The notes beneath the pieces were generated by a model. The model was not told the origin of the DNA. It worked only from the letters and a program-made list of their open reading frames with translations, and made no database searches. From Pseudonocardia humida (GTDB lineage: Bacteria > Actinomycetota > Actinomycetes > Mycobacteriales > Pseudonocardiaceae), in NCBI RefSeq assembly GCF_023898865.1, contig NZ_JAGSOV010000028.1:1-64000 (forward strand): DNA of 64,000 bases, in the 5' to 3' direction. This document shows, one piece after another, positions 41,147 to 49,917 of this stretch; positions within the stretch are counted from its first letter, which is position 1; every line of letters starts with the position of its first letter. The position numbers were made by a program, and so were the translations under genes.

Positions 41147-42005
41147 GCGCCTGCCCGGCCCGCAGCGCCAGCCCGACCCCGACCGCGCACAGCGCGATCC
41201 CGGGCGCGGCCAGCGGGCCGGGCACGTCACCGAACATGGCGAAGGTCCAGGCCATCGTGGTGGGCGGGGTCAGGTAGAGCAGCGTGCTGACCCGCAGCGG
41301 ACCGCTGCGCCGCAGTACCAGCAGGTAGGTGCCGTACCCGCCGAAGGACGACAGCACCACCGTCCAGGCGACCGCCACCCAGAAGACCGGTTCGGCCGGC
41401 GGGGCGAGCCGTCCGCCGATGGCCGCGGAGGCGATGAAGACCACCGCGGCGGTGCTCGCCTGCAGCGCCATCGAGGCCAGCGGGGTCTCCGGGGGCCGCA
41501 GCCGGCGCTCGGCCAGCGTGCCGGCCGACAGCGCGAGCATCCCGCCGACGGGCAGCAGGAACGCCCACCACGGCGCCGTGCCGGGCCCGAGGTCGCCCCC
41601 CACCACCAGCGCCACCCCGGCCAGCCCGGCCAGCAGCCCCCAGCGCTGCCGCGCGGTGGTGCCCTCGCCGAGCACCGGCCCCGACCCGATCGCGACCACG
41701 AGCGGCTGCAGGGCGGCGATCAGCGCGGTCGTGCCGGCGGGCACGCCGAGCGCCACCCCGCCGACGACGCCGCCCAGGTAGAGCACCTGGGTGAGCAGCC
41801 CGAGCGGCACCTGCCGCCCGAGCGCGCCGCGGGGCAGCGGCTCCCGCCGGACGGCAACGGCCAGCCGCAGCAGCCCGGCCGCCGCGGCGTAGCGCCAGGC
41901 CAACAGCGTGTCCGGGGCGGCGTGCGCGGTGCCCAGCTCGGCGCCGACGAAGCCCGAGCTCCACAGCACCACGAAGGCCACGGCCAGGATCGAGTTCGAA
42001 CGCAT
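40998..42005 (-). CDS. EamA/DMT-family transporter with antisense-overlapping tail
   Basis: 335-aa transporter of the drug/metabolite (EamA) family with ten helices in two five-helix halves. It begins MRSNSILAVAFVVLWSSGFVGAELG and includes VPAGTTALIAALQPLVVAI and GGYGTYLLVLRRSGPLRVSTLLYLTPP. The transport domain ends near LALRAGQ. The frame then runs ~50 residues of Arg/Pro/Ser-rich sequence antisense to the last 149 bp of the MoxR-like gene before a stop. ATG 42005 faces the TetR gene at 42065 across a 59-bp gap with an operator-like site. It probably exports an amphiphilic metabolite under TetR control. Confidence 0.82.
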   Translation of the reverse strand: MRSNSILAVAFVVLWSSGFVGAELGTAHAAPDTLLAWRYAAAAGLLRLAVAVRREPLPRGALGRQVPLGLLTQVLYLGGVVGGVALGVPAGTTALIAALQPLVVAIGSGPVLGEGTTARQRWGLLAGLAGVALVVGGDLGPGTAPWWAFLLPVGGMLALSAGTLAERRLRPPETPLASMALQASTAAVVFIASAAIGGRLAPPAEPVFWVAVAWTVVLSSFGGYGTYLLVLRRSGPLRVSTLLYLTPPTTMAWTFAMFGDVPGPLAAPGIALCAVGVGLALRAGQAPTGSSPSRRRSRPWSTAGSGTAAPGPARPRWPSAPGPRCPRRPAATPPR

Positions 42006-42022
42006 GCCCTCGACGTAACCAC

Positions 42023-42032
42023 ACCGGTCGGT
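42023..42032. promoter_or_regulatory. Likely TetR operator core (ACCG-GT-CGGT)
   Basis: An inverted repeat in the 59-bp gap between EamA and TetR genes, touching the -10-like TATACT (42032-42037) of the TetR gene. ACCG-N2-CGGT cores are common in actinobacterial TetR operators. Confidence 0.55.
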
Positions 42033-42064
42033 ATACTCGCAGTGGAGCCGCCGGAGGAGGATCG

Positions 42065-42676
42065 ATGACCAGCACCGCCCCATCCGACGCCGTACTCGGT
42101 CCCGCGCCCGATCCCGCGCCCGAGGAGGCGCTCACGCCGGCCGGTGAGCGCCTGCTGGAGGCCGCGAGCGCGCTGTTCTACCGGCGCGGCATCCGCGCGG
42201 TCGGCGTGGACCTGATCGCCGAGACCGCGGGCACCACCAAGAAGACCCTCTACGACCGGTTCGGCTCCAAGGACGAGTTGGTCGCGCGCTACCTGCGCAG
42301 GCGCGCCCGGGTCTGGCGGGCGTTCCTGCGCGCCGGGATGTCGGACGCACCGCTCGGGCCGGGGCGCCCGGCCGCCGTCTTCGACGTCCTCGAGGCCTGG
42401 CTGCGCGAGCAGGACCGCGGCTGCGCCTTCGTCAACGCCTACGCCGAGGTCGGCGGCACCGACCACCCCGCGGTCGCCGAGATCCGCGCGGAGAAGCAGT
42501 GGATGCTGCGCTACCTGGTCGCCCTCGTCGCCGAGGCGGGCGTCCCCGACGCCGACCGCGTGGGCACCGAACTGCACCTGCTGTACGAGGGGGCCACCGT
42601 CCTGGCCACGGCGGCGGGCGTGGTCGACGCGCCGGCCCGGGCCCGCGCCGCGGCCCTGCGCGTACTGGCCGTTTGA
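42065..42676 (+). CDS. TetR-family regulator (divergent to EamA)
   Basis: 203-aa TetR-type repressor. After ~25 disordered residues the helix-turn-helix reads RRGIRAVGVDLIAETAGTTKKTLYDRFGSKDELVARYL. An all-helical ligand domain follows, and the C-terminus is Ala-rich. ATG 42065 has GGAGGAGG immediately upstream. The operator-like ACCGGTCGGT and a TATACT -10 lie between it and the divergent EamA transporter, so it probably controls that pump and itself. The ligand is unknown. Confidence 0.88.
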   Translation: MTSTAPSDAVLGPAPDPAPEEALTPAGERLLEAASALFYRRGIRAVGVDLIAETAGTTKKTLYDRFGSKDELVARYLRRRARVWRAFLRAGMSDAPLGPGRPAAVFDVLEAWLREQDRGCAFVNAYAEVGGTDHPAVAEIRAEKQWMLRYLVALVAEAGVPDADRVGTELHLLYEGATVLATAAGVVDAPARARAAALRVLAV

Positions 42677-42858
42677 CCGGAAGGGCTCCCGCGGGAGATG
42701 TACACCACGCGCCTGATGGGCCCCCTGGAGGTGCGTGTTGTGCATCTCGAGCGCGCGGATCGGGCGATCGGGCCTGCGGCGGCGTCCGCCGAACCGTCAC
42801 CGAACCCTCCGCGGAACTGCGGATCCGCCGCGCGCCGGCGCCGGAGAGACTGCCCGGT

Positions 42859-44058
42859 ATGCCCCGTTCCCCCGGACGCCGCCGACTCCTCGCCCTCGCC
42901 GCCGGCATCGCGTCGCTGGCCGGGCTGCCCGGATGCGCCCCCGCCGACCGCGCCGTGCTCGCCGCCCCGGGCTGCCCGGAGGGCACGGCCTCCCCCCGGC
43001 CGGTCGCCGTCGGCCCCGGCACCGTCCACACCTGGCTGCCGCCGTTCGAGAGCGCGGGCGCCCCGCCGCGCCCGCCGGCCACCGGCACGCCCACGGCCGT
43101 CCCGGGGTGGGACGACGTCGTGTCGGTCGCCAGCACCGGGCACACCACGGCCGCGGTGCACGCCGACGGCACCGTCTCCGCCTACGGCACGGGCCACCGG
43201 GGCTCGCTGGGCGACGGCGACCCGCGGCGCCACCACGCCCCGACCCCGCGCCCGGTGCCCGGTATCACCGACGCGCGCTCGGTGCACGCCGTGGGGCAGG
43301 CCTTCTTCGTGGTGCGGACCGATGGCACCGTCCTGGCCTGGGGCGACGGGTTCCTGGCCCGCGGCGGCGTGCGCGAGGGCGAGCGGGCCGAGCCGAGCCC
43401 GATCCCCGTCGACGGTCTGCGCGACGTCGTCGCGGTCTCCGAGGGCGACCTGGCGGCCATCGCGCTGCTCGGCGACGGCACCGTGGCGGGGTGGGGCGTG
43501 AACCTCACCGCCGTGCTGGGCGACCGGGACCGCACCGACGTCACGGTCGTCGACGACGTCCGGGGCGTCACCTCGGTCGCGGCCGCCGGGGGAGCGGTGG
43601 TGGCGGCCACCTCCTCCGGGCGGGTCTGCGCGTGGGGCAACAACGTGCACGGCCTGCTGGGCGTCGAACCCACCGGGGGCCAGACCGGGCGCCCCGTCGG
43701 GCTCGCCGCCCCGACCGGCGTGGTGCAGGTCGCGGGCGGGCGCGACGTCGCGTTCGCCCTCGACGGGGCCGGAGCGGTCTGGGCCTGGGGCCGCGGCGTG
43801 CAGGGGGTGCTCGGGGACGGCGAGGTCGCCGACCACGTCTCGGCCGTGCCCCGGGTGGTGCCCGGCCTGCCCCCCGCGCGCCTGATCGGCGCCTACGGGC
43901 TCACCGGCTACGCCGTGGACGGCGACGGCGGGCTGTGGGCATGGGGATCGGGGCTGGCGCTGGGCGGGCTGTCCGAGGGTGCGGCGGTGCGCCCGGTGCG
44001 GATCCCGCTGCCGGGCCCGGTGCTGGCCGTGTCCGGCGCGCACGCACTGGTCGGCTGA
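42859..44058 (+). CDS. RCC1-repeat lipoprotein
   Basis: 399-aa exported lipoprotein. The signal LLALAAGIASLAGLPGC ends in a lipobox cysteine (~residue 26). The mature protein is a seven-bladed propeller of RCC1/ATS1-type repeats, each with a central GTVxAWG (GTVSAYGTG, GTVLAWGDG, GTVAGWGVN, GRVCAWGNN, GAVWAWGRG, GGLWAWGSG). RCC1 propellers bind proteins or nucleotides; in bacteria their roles are mostly unknown. ATG 42859 has GGAGAG about ten bases upstream, while the upstream in-frame region belongs to the TetR gene. It sits between the two members of the MoxR-VWA pair. Confidence 0.85.
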   Translation: MPRSPGRRRLLALAAGIASLAGLPGCAPADRAVLAAPGCPEGTASPRPVAVGPGTVHTWLPPFESAGAPPRPPATGTPTAVPGWDDVVSVASTGHTTAAVHADGTVSAYGTGHRGSLGDGDPRRHHAPTPRPVPGITDARSVHAVGQAFFVVRTDGTVLAWGDGFLARGGVREGERAEPSPIPVDGLRDVVAVSEGDLAAIALLGDGTVAGWGVNLTAVLGDRDRTDVTVVDDVRGVTSVAAAGGAVVAATSSGRVCAWGNNVHGLLGVEPTGGQTGRPVGLAAPTGVVQVAGGRDVAFALDGAGAVWAWGRGVQGVLGDGEVADHVSAVPRVVPGLPPARLIGAYGLTGYAVDGDGGLWAWGSGLALGGLSEGAAVRPVRIPLPGPVLAVSGAHALVG

Positions 44059-44095
44059 CCGGGTCCGGCGCGGATGTCGGCTCGCGCCCCGCCCG

Positions 44096-44111
44096 TCGCG
44101 GCGTAGCGTGG
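44096..44111 (+). promoter_or_regulatory. Shared promoter motif, VWA copy (TCGCGGCGTAGCGTGG)
   Basis: Identical over 16 bases to 39711-39726. TAGCGT (44104-44109) precedes GTG 44117 by seven bases, indicating a leaderless transcript. Confidence 0.7.
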
Positions 44112-44116
44112 ATCTC

Positions 44117-46063
44117 GTGCCCAGGCGTGATCGACGTTTCCGTTACGGCCCCTACGTCGAAGGCCCCGACCCGCTCGCCCCTCCGTTCGACCTGCGGTCG
44201 GCGATGGACGAGATCGGCCGCGACGTCATGGAGGGCGCCTCCCCGCGCAGCGCCCTGCAGGAGCTGCTCCGCCGCGGCGCAGGCGAGCGCCGCGGCCTCG
44301 ACGAGCTGACCCGCGAGGTCTGGCAGCGGCGCAGCCGGCTGCAGCGCGACAACCGCCTCGACGGCACCCTGCAGCAGGTCCGCGAGCTGCTGCAGCGCGC
44401 CATGGACGCCGAACGCGACTCGCTGGGTCGCGACGACTCCGAGGACGCGCGGTTCCGCGAGATGCAGCTCGACGCCCTGCCCTCGGACACCGGCGGCGCC
44501 GTGCGCGAGCTGGACTCCTACGACTGGCGTTCCGCCGACGCCCGTGAGGCCTACCAGGAGATCCGCGACCTGCTCGGCCGGGAGATGCTCGACCAGCGCT
44601 TCGCCGGCATGAAGCAGGCGATGGAGAACGCCACCCCGCAGGACGTCGAGCGCATCCGGGAGATGCTCACCGACCTCAACCGGCTGCTGGCCGCGCACGC
44701 GCAGGGCCAGGACACCGCGCAGCAGTTCGCCGAGTTCATGCGCCGCCACGGCGACTTCTTCCCGGAGGGCCCGCAGAGCACCGACGAGCTCGTCGACCTG
44801 CTCGCGCAGCGCTCGGCGGCCGCCCAGCGGATGCTCAACTCGATGACCGCCGAGCAGCGCGCCGAGCTGATGGAGCTGTCCCAGCAGGCGTTCGGCGACC
44901 CGCGGCTGGCCGAGCAGCTGGCCCAGCTCGACGCCCAGCTGCAGGGGCTGCGCCCCGGCGAGGACTGGGACGGCGACGGCCGCTTCCGCGGTGACAACCC
45001 GCTGGGAATGGGCGAGGCCACCCGGGCCATGGAGGAGCTCGGCCAGCTCGACGCGCTGGCCGAGCAGCTCTCGCAGAGCTACCCGGGCGCCCGCATGGAG
45101 GACATCGACCTGGAGGCGCTGGGCCGCCACCTCGGCGACCGGGCCCGCGTCGACGCGCAGGCCCTGGCCGACCTGCAGCGCGAGCTGGAGCGCGACGGGC
45201 TGTTCACCCGCGCCGCGGACGGCTCGCTGCAGCTCTCGCCCAAGGCGCTGCGCAGGCTCGGCGAGTCGGCCCTGCGCGACGTGGTCGACAGGATGGGCGC
45301 GCGGCGCGGCGAGCGCGAGACCCGCCGCTCCGGGGCCGCGGGCGAGGTCACCGGGGCCACCCGGCCGTGGGCCTTCGGCGACACCGAACCCTGGAGCGTG
45401 TCGCGCACGATGCTCAACGCGCAGCTGCGCCGCGCCGGCGGCGACCCGCGGGCCCTCGACGTCACCGACGTGGAGATCGTGGAGACCGAGCAGCGCAGCC
45501 GGGCCGCGGTGGCGCTGCTGGTCGACACCTCGTGGTCGATGGTGATGGACGGGCGCTGGGTGCCGATGAAGCGCACCGCGCTCGCCCTGCACCAGCTGAT
45601 CTCGACCCGCTTCCGCGGCGACGACCTCAAGCTGATCACCTTCGGCCCCTACGCGCGGGAGGTCGAGCTCGGCGAGCTGATCGGGCTGGAGGGCACCTGG
45701 GAGAAGGGCACCAACCTGCACCACGCCCTGATCCTGGCCGGCCAGCACCTGCGCAGGCAGCCCGACGCGCAGCCGGTGGTGCTCGTGGTCACCGACGGCG
45801 AGCCCACCTCGCACCTCGAACCCGACGGCAGCATGTACTTCGACTGGCCGCCCAGCCGGGAGACCATCACCGCCACGGTGGCCGAGCTCGACCGCCTCAT
45901 GGCCGTCAAGCCGGCCGTGACGTTCTTCAAGCTCGGCGAGGACCCGCGGCTGGCCGCGTTCATCGACGACGTGGCCCGCCGCTGCGGGGGCCGGGTCGTG
46001 GCCCCGACGCTGGACGGGCTGGGCGCCGAGGTGGTGTCGGACTACCTGCGCAACCGGCGCTGA
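44117..46063 (+). CDS. VWA-domain protein, partner of the MoxR-like ATPase
   Basis: 648-aa soluble protein. A long helical N-terminal region (residues ~1-330) contains leucine-rich coiled-coil stretches with Gln/Glu/Ala. A C-terminal von Willebrand A domain has the MIDAS start LLVDTSWSM (DxSxS, D470), the TFGPYAREV strand and the third metal aspartate in VVLVVTDGEPTSH. It is the expected partner of the AAA+ protein at 39731 (compare mycobacterial Rv0959). The pair is separated by 3 kb here but shares a promoter. GTG 44117 is set by TAGCGT at seven bases. It likely forms a metal-dependent ATPase-VWA complex acting on a still unknown client. Confidence 0.85.
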   Translation: MPRRDRRFRYGPYVEGPDPLAPPFDLRSAMDEIGRDVMEGASPRSALQELLRRGAGERRGLDELTREVWQRRSRLQRDNRLDGTLQQVRELLQRAMDAERDSLGRDDSEDARFREMQLDALPSDTGGAVRELDSYDWRSADAREAYQEIRDLLGREMLDQRFAGMKQAMENATPQDVERIREMLTDLNRLLAAHAQGQDTAQQFAEFMRRHGDFFPEGPQSTDELVDLLAQRSAAAQRMLNSMTAEQRAELMELSQQAFGDPRLAEQLAQLDAQLQGLRPGEDWDGDGRFRGDNPLGMGEATRAMEELGQLDALAEQLSQSYPGARMEDIDLEALGRHLGDRARVDAQALADLQRELERDGLFTRAADGSLQLSPKALRRLGESALRDVVDRMGARRGERETRRSGAAGEVTGATRPWAFGDTEPWSVSRTMLNAQLRRAGGDPRALDVTDVEIVETEQRSRAAVALLVDTSWSMVMDGRWVPMKRTALALHQLISTRFRGDDLKLITFGPYAREVELGELIGLEGTWEKGTNLHHALILAGQHLRRQPDAQPVVLVVTDGEPTSHLEPDGSMYFDWPPSRETITATVAELDRLMAVKPAVTFFKLGEDPRLAAFIDDVARRCGGRVVAPTLDGLGAEVVSDYLRNRR

Positions 46064-46075
46064 GAGGGCACCGGC

Positions 46076-46528
46076 TCACCGTTCCCGCGCGTGGTCGCGC
46101 AGGGTGGCGGTGAGCCGGCGGAGCACGGCGCGCGCCCCGTCGAGGTCGTCGCGGGTCAGGTCGGCCTCGCGCAGCACGGCGGAGCGGTCCGCGTCCGAGC
46201 GCCGGACCAGCGCGCGCAGCGTCGACCGGCCCTCGGCGGTCAGCTCGACCAGCGGGGCCCGGGCGTGGTCGGGGTTGGTCCGCAGCCGGGCCAGGTCGGC
46301 CCGCACGAGGTCGGTGACCACGCGCTGCACGCTCTGGCGGGCCAGCCCGAGGCGGCGCGCGGCGCCGGCCACGGTGCGCGGCCCGTCGGACAGGACGCTG
46401 AGCACGTGCCAGCGGGCCGCGGTCTGGCCGACCTCACCCGCCAGCGCCTCGCTGGTCCGGCGGGACTCCCCGGCGAGCTCGTAGACGTCGGCGATCAGCA
46501 GCCGGTAGAGGTCGGCTTCCTCGGTCAT
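46076..46528 (-). CDS. MarR-family regulator
   Basis: 150-aa MarR-type winged helix. The recognition region reads VAGAARRLGLARQSVQRVVTDLVRADLARLRTNPDHARAPLVELTAEG, with helical dimerisation ends. ATG 46528 follows TACCCT by six bases (leaderless). The 20 bp between its start and the next ATG hold the palindrome TGACAG-GGTA-CTGTCA, plus a third half-site TGACAG, so it probably represses itself and the divergent monooxygenase-like gene. Confidence 0.9.
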   Translation of the reverse strand: MTEEADLYRLLIADVYELAGESRRTSEALAGEVGQTAARWHVLSVLSDGPRTVAGAARRLGLARQSVQRVVTDLVRADLARLRTNPDHARAPLVELTAEGRSTLRALVRRSDADRSAVLREADLTRDDLDGARAVLRRLTATLRDHARER

Positions 46529-46530
46529 AG

Positions 46531-46546
46531 TGACAGGGTACTGTCA
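46531..46546. promoter_or_regulatory. MarR operator (TGACAG-GGTA-CTGTCA)
   Basis: Perfect 6-bp arms with a 4-bp spacer, three bases from the MarR ATG; a further half-site TGACAG follows at 46550-46555. The MarR -10 TACCCT (46540-46535, minus) lies inside it. Confidence 0.75.
46535..46540 (-). promoter_or_regulatory. -10 box TACCCT of the MarR gene
   Basis: Read on the minus strand, six bases before ATG 46528, within the operator palindrome. Confidence 0.5.
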
Positions 46547-46596
46547 ACATGACAGTGTGCTGCGGAGCAGTGCCGCGATTCGACGGGGAGGACGCC

Positions 46597-46935
46597 GTGA
46601 TACTCCGACTCTGGCGCGGGGAGACCGCACCGGACCGCACCGAGCCCTACCGCCGGCTGCTGACCGAGGAGATCGCCCCGGCGATCCTGGACCGCGGCGT
46701 CCCCGGCCTGCGCGAGCTGGGCGTGTGGGGCCGCGACCCGCGGGAGCTGGACCCGGCCGCGGCGGGGGAGACCCTGACCGTGATGACCTTCGACGACTGG
46801 GCCGCGGTCGCCGCGTTCACCGGCGGCGACCCGTCGGCCTCGGTGGTCCCCCCGGCTGCCCGCAGGCTGCTGTCGCGCTTCGACCAGCACTCCCGGCACT
46901 ACCAGCGGTTGGCGACGTTCCCGCCGCCGCGGTAG
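46597..46935 (+). CDS. Small ABM-like (antibiotic-biosynthesis-monooxygenase fold) protein
   Basis: 112-aa probable dimeric alpha/beta-barrel protein. It opens VILRLWRGETAPDRTEPYRRLLTEEIAPAIL, typical of ABM/heme-degrading-like small proteins, and contains ETLTVMTFDDWAAVAAFTGG and a C-terminal FDQHSRHYQRL. It may oxidise or bind a small aromatic. GTG 46597 is chosen because GGGGAGG lies about six bases upstream; an in-frame ATG at 46549 would start inside the operator region and adds no family residues. It is divergent to MarR and probably repressed by it. Confidence 0.7.
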   Translation: MILRLWRGETAPDRTEPYRRLLTEEIAPAILDRGVPGLRELGVWGRDPRELDPAAAGETLTVMTFDDWAAVAAFTGGDPSASVVPPAARRLLSRFDQHSRHYQRLATFPPPR

Positions 46936-47024
46936 CGCGGTGGCCGGTCCGGCCGCCCGGCGCGGTCGGCGCCGACCGGTCCGCGATCACGGCGCCGGAC
47001 CCGCCGCGGCGGCGGGCGGGCACG

Positions 47025-47030
47025 TAGGTT
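47025..47030 (+). promoter_or_regulatory. -10 box TAGGTT of mshC
   Basis: TAGGTT seven bases before ATG 47038, consistent with a leaderless mshC transcript. No clear -35. Confidence 0.5.
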
Positions 47031-47037
47031 TGTGCTC

Positions 47038-48348
47038 ATGCAGACCTGGGCTTCCGTCGACGTTCCGCGGCTGGCCGGTGGTGGGCCGCCGCTGCGCCTG
47101 CACGACACCGCCACCGGCCGGGTGCGGCCCACCGCGCCCGGGGCCACGGCCCTGATGTACGTCTGCGGCATCACCCCCTACGACGCCACCCACCTGGGCC
47201 ACGCCGCGACGTATCTGGCCTTCGACCTGGTCAACCGGGTGTGGCGCGACCTGGGCCACGACGTGCACTACGTGCAGAACGTCACCGACATCGACGACCC
47301 GCTGCTCGAGCGCGCCGCCCGCGACCAGGACGACTGGGTCGTGCTCGGGATGCGCGAGACGGCGCTGTTCCGCGAGGACATGGAGGCGCTGCGGGTGATC
47401 GCCCCGCGGCACTACATCGGCGCGGTCGAGGCCATGGACGAGATCACCGAGCTGGTGGCCAAGCTGCTCGCCGCCGGGGCCGCCTACCGGGTCGAGGACC
47501 CCGAGTTCCCCGACGTCTACTTCGACTCCTCGGTCACCGGCCGCTTCGGCTACGAGTCGAACTACGACGAGGCCACCATGCGCAGGCTCTCGGCCGAGCG
47601 CGGCGGCGACCCCGACCGCCCGGGCAAGCGGCACCCCGTCGACCCGCTGCTGTGGCGGATGGCCCGCGAGGGCGAGCCCTCCTGGAACGGCAGCGCCGAC
47701 ATCGGCGACACCGGGGTCGCTACCGCGGCAGGTGCGGGCGACCTCGGCGCCGGGCGCCCCGGCTGGCACGTCGAGTGCGCGGCCATCGCGCTCAACCGGC
47801 TCGGCCCGCAGATCGACCTGAACGGCGGCGGCTCCGACCTGATCTTCCCCCACCACGAGTCCGGCGCCGCGCACGCCGAGGCCTTCACCGGCGTGCACCC
47901 GTTCGCCCGGCATTACACGCACGCCGGGATGATCGGGCTGGACGGCGAGAAGATGTCGAAGTCCCGCGGCAACCTGGTGTTCGTCTCCAAGCTGCGGGCC
48001 TCCGGCGTCGACCCGAGCGCCGTGCGGCTGGCCCTGCTGGCCGGGCACTACCGCACCGACCGCCCCTGGACCGACGCCCTGCTCACCGAGGCGCAGGGGC
48101 GCCTGGCGCGGTGGCGGGAGGCGACGGCGCTGCAGACCGCCCCGGACGCCGCCGACCTGGTCGCCCGGCTGCGCACGCACCTCGCCGACGACCTGGACAC
48201 CCCGGCCGCGCTGGCCGCCGTCGACGCGTGGGCGGGCGAGGCGCTGGAACGCCGCGGCCGCGACGCGCAGGCGCCCGCGCTGGCCCGTGACGCGGTGGAC
48301 GCGCTGCTCGGCGTGGCGCTGCGGCCGGGCCCGGTGCCCGGCACGTGA
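47038..48348 (+). CDS. mshC: Cysteine:GlcN-Ins ligase (mycothiol biosynthesis)
   Basis: 436-aa MshC, which joins cysteine to glucosaminyl-inositol with ATP in mycothiol synthesis (cytoplasm). As a cysteinyl-tRNA-synthetase relative it has the HIGH-equivalent [11 protein letters not shown] (near residues 46-56), the zinc-site YVCG and WHVECAA, and EKMSKSRGN (near 304). It lacks the tRNA-binding end. Compared with mycobacterial MshC it has a Gly/Ala-rich insert ([15 protein letters not shown]) just before [12 protein letters not shown] 47038 is chosen over GTG 47032 because TAGGTT ends seven bases upstream. It overlaps the next gene by GTGA. Confidence 0.93.
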   Translation: MQTWASVDVPRLAGGGPPLRLHDTATGRVRPTAPGATALMYVCGITPYDATHLGHAATYLAFDLVNRVWRDLGHDVHYVQNVTDIDDPLLERAARDQDDWVVLGMRETALFREDMEALRVIAPRHYIGAVEAMDEITELVAKLLAAGAAYRVEDPEFPDVYFDSSVTGRFGYESNYDEATMRRLSAERGGDPDRPGKRHPVDPLLWRMAREGEPSWNGSADIGDTGVATAAGAGDLGAGRPGWHVECAAIALNRLGPQIDLNGGGSDLIFPHHESGAAHAEAFTGVHPFARHYTHAGMIGLDGEKMSKSRGNLVFVSKLRASGVDPSAVRLALLAGHYRTDRPWTDALLTEAQGRLARWREATALQTAPDAADLVARLRTHLADDLDTPAALAAVDAWAGEALERRGRDAQAPALARDAVDALLGVALRPGPVPGT

Positions 48349-48740
48349 TCGGCGTCGAGCTGGCCGAGCGGCTGCGCGCCGCCGGCCTGGCCTGGACCCC
48401 GGCGCCGGGCGACCGGTTCGTCATCGCCGACCGGGGCATGGACGACGAGGTGTTCGTGGTCAGCGAGCTGACCATCGACGTGCACGAGGCCCCGACCGGG
48501 CGGCTGTTCCGGTTCAACGGCACCACCGAGTGGGCCCTGGACTCCGTCGAGCAGGAGGCCGTGGTCTGGCTGCCGCACGAGAGCCAGCTGCGGGAGGCCC
48601 TCGGCGCCCGGTTCCGCGGCCTGGAGCCGGTCGGCGACGGCTTCGCCGTGACGATCGCGGTCGGCACGGGGGAGGAGCGCCACGTCGACGTCGACGCCGA
48701 GCGCGCCTACTCCCGGGCCCTGCTGGCGGTGCTCGGCTGA
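48345..48740 (+). CDS. Conserved hypothetical protein downstream of mshC
   Basis: 131-aa acidic soluble protein: short helices, then beta strands ([58 protein letters not shown]). I recognise it as a common actinobacterial hypothetical protein that often sits next to mshC and is sometimes labelled as a pilus-assembly protein without evidence. GTG 48345 overlaps the mshC stop in GTGA, so it is coupled to mshC. No catalytic motif is visible. Confidence 0.75.
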   Translation: MIGVELAERLRAAGLAWTPAPGDRFVIADRGMDDEVFVVSELTIDVHEAPTGRLFRFNGTTEWALDSVEQEAVVWLPHESQLREALGARFRGLEPVGDGFAVTIAVGTGEERHVDVDAERAYSRALLAVLG

Positions 48741-48753
48741 GTCGCGCTCGCGT

Positions 48754-49917
48754 CTACGCCTCCGGCACCCGCCCGGCGGGCCGCCCCGGCGCCCCGCCGC
48801 GGGGCACGGCCAGCGGCACCAGCACCGCCAGCGCCGCTGCGGGGGCGAGGAATGCCGCCAGCGGATCGGCGTGGTAGATCGGGGTGAACACCACCGGCGC
48901 GACCGACGAGCCGCCGAACCGCACCGCCTGCACCACCGAGGTGGCGCCGCCGGCGTTGGCCCGCCCGGCGCCGAGCACCATCGTGTTCGTGCCCACCAGG
49001 ACCATCTGGGTGGCCGGGCCGCCCAGGGCCCAGATCGCCGCCACCGCCCAGACGGTGGGGGCCAGGCCCACGCCCACCAGCACGAGGGTGCCCAGCGCCG
49101 CGCCGAGCAGGATGGTGCGCCGGGCGCCGATGCGGTCCACGCCGCGCCCGACGAGCGGGGCGAACACCAGCCCGGCCACGCCGATCCCGGTCAGCACCAG
49201 CCCGCGGGCCCCGGCGTCCAGACCGAAGGCGTCCTCCAGGCGCAGCGCGAGCAGGAACGCCAGGCCGGCCATCCAGCCCCAGCCGATCGCGACCGCGATG
49301 CCGATCCGCAGCACCTCGGGTCGCAGCGCGGCGCGCAGGGTGGGGCGCCCGGGCTCCGCTGTGCGCCCGTCGGGGATGCCGAGCACCGCCAGCGCCACCG
49401 CGACCACGGCGACCCCGCCGAACGCCAGCCGCCAGTCCAGCTCCGCGGCCAGCCCGCCGATCAGCGGCGCGGAGGTCTGGCCGGCGGACTGCAGGGAGCC
49501 GAACCAGCCCAGCGCCCGGCCCAGCCGGTCCGGGTCGGTGGCCGCGGCCAGCGCGGCCATCACCAGCGGCGTGGTGAACGCGTTGGCCGCGCCCTGCAGC
49601 GCCCGCCCGGCCAGGAACAGCTCCCAGGACGGCGCCAGCAGGCACGCCACCGAGGCCACGGCGTAGACGAGGTAGGCCACGACCACCGTGCGCCGCCGCC
49701 CCCACCGCGCCCCCCAGGTGCCCGACCCCAGCATCAGGGCCGCGAACGGCAGCGTGTACGCGGTCACCGACACCGCCGCGTCCCCGGAGCCGACCGCGTA
49801 GCTGGTCCCGAGCTCGGGCAGCATGGCGACGGTGACCCCACCGCCGAAGGGGCCGAGGTAGGCGCCGGCGTACAGACCGGCCCTGGCCAGCCCTCCGCCC
49901 GGTCCGGTGCGCTTCAG
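48754..49917 (-). CDS. MFS transporter, possible CTG start
   Basis: ~387-aa 12-helix MFS protein. Helix 1 reads AGLYAGAYLGPFGGGVTVAMLPELG, and loop 2-3 reads GARWGRRRTVVVAYL. The only ATG that keeps the frame (49824) falls after helix 1 has begun, and no GTG/TTG exists downstream of the PAC2 stop. The natural start is CTG 49917, which overlaps the PAC2 TGA as CTGA, matching the NTGA overlaps seen across this window. If CTG is not used, the gene starts at 49824 with a damaged first helix. It likely exports a metabolite and is co-transcribed with PAC2. Confidence 0.8.
   Translation of the reverse strand: MKRTGPGGGLARAGLYAGAYLGPFGGGVTVAMLPELGTSYAVGSGDAAVSVTAYTLPFAALMLGSGTWGARWGRRRTVVVAYLVYAVASVACLLAPSWELFLAGRALQGAANAFTTPLVMAALAAATDPDRLGRALGWFGSLQSAGQTSAPLIGGLAAELDWRLAFGGVAVVAVALAVLGIPDGRTAEPGRPTLRAALRPEVLRIGIAVAIGWGWMAGLAFLLALRLEDAFGLDAGARGLVLTGIGVAGLVFAPLVGRGVDRIGARRTILLGAALGTLVLVGVGLAPTVWAVAAIWALGGPATQMVLVGTNTMVLGAGRANAGGATSVVQAVRFGGSSVAPVVFTPIYHADPLAAFLAPAAALAVLVPLAVPRGGAPGRPAGRVPEA

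Noticed and set aside
41990..42010. tRNA-like TTCGAAC sequence
   Set aside because: It is inside the EamA start region and there is no acceptor or anticodon stem around it.
39731..46063. True magnesium chelatase for chlorophyll
   Set aside because: No BchH or other tetrapyrrole gene; the MoxR/VWA pair is known in non-photosynthetic actinomycetes.
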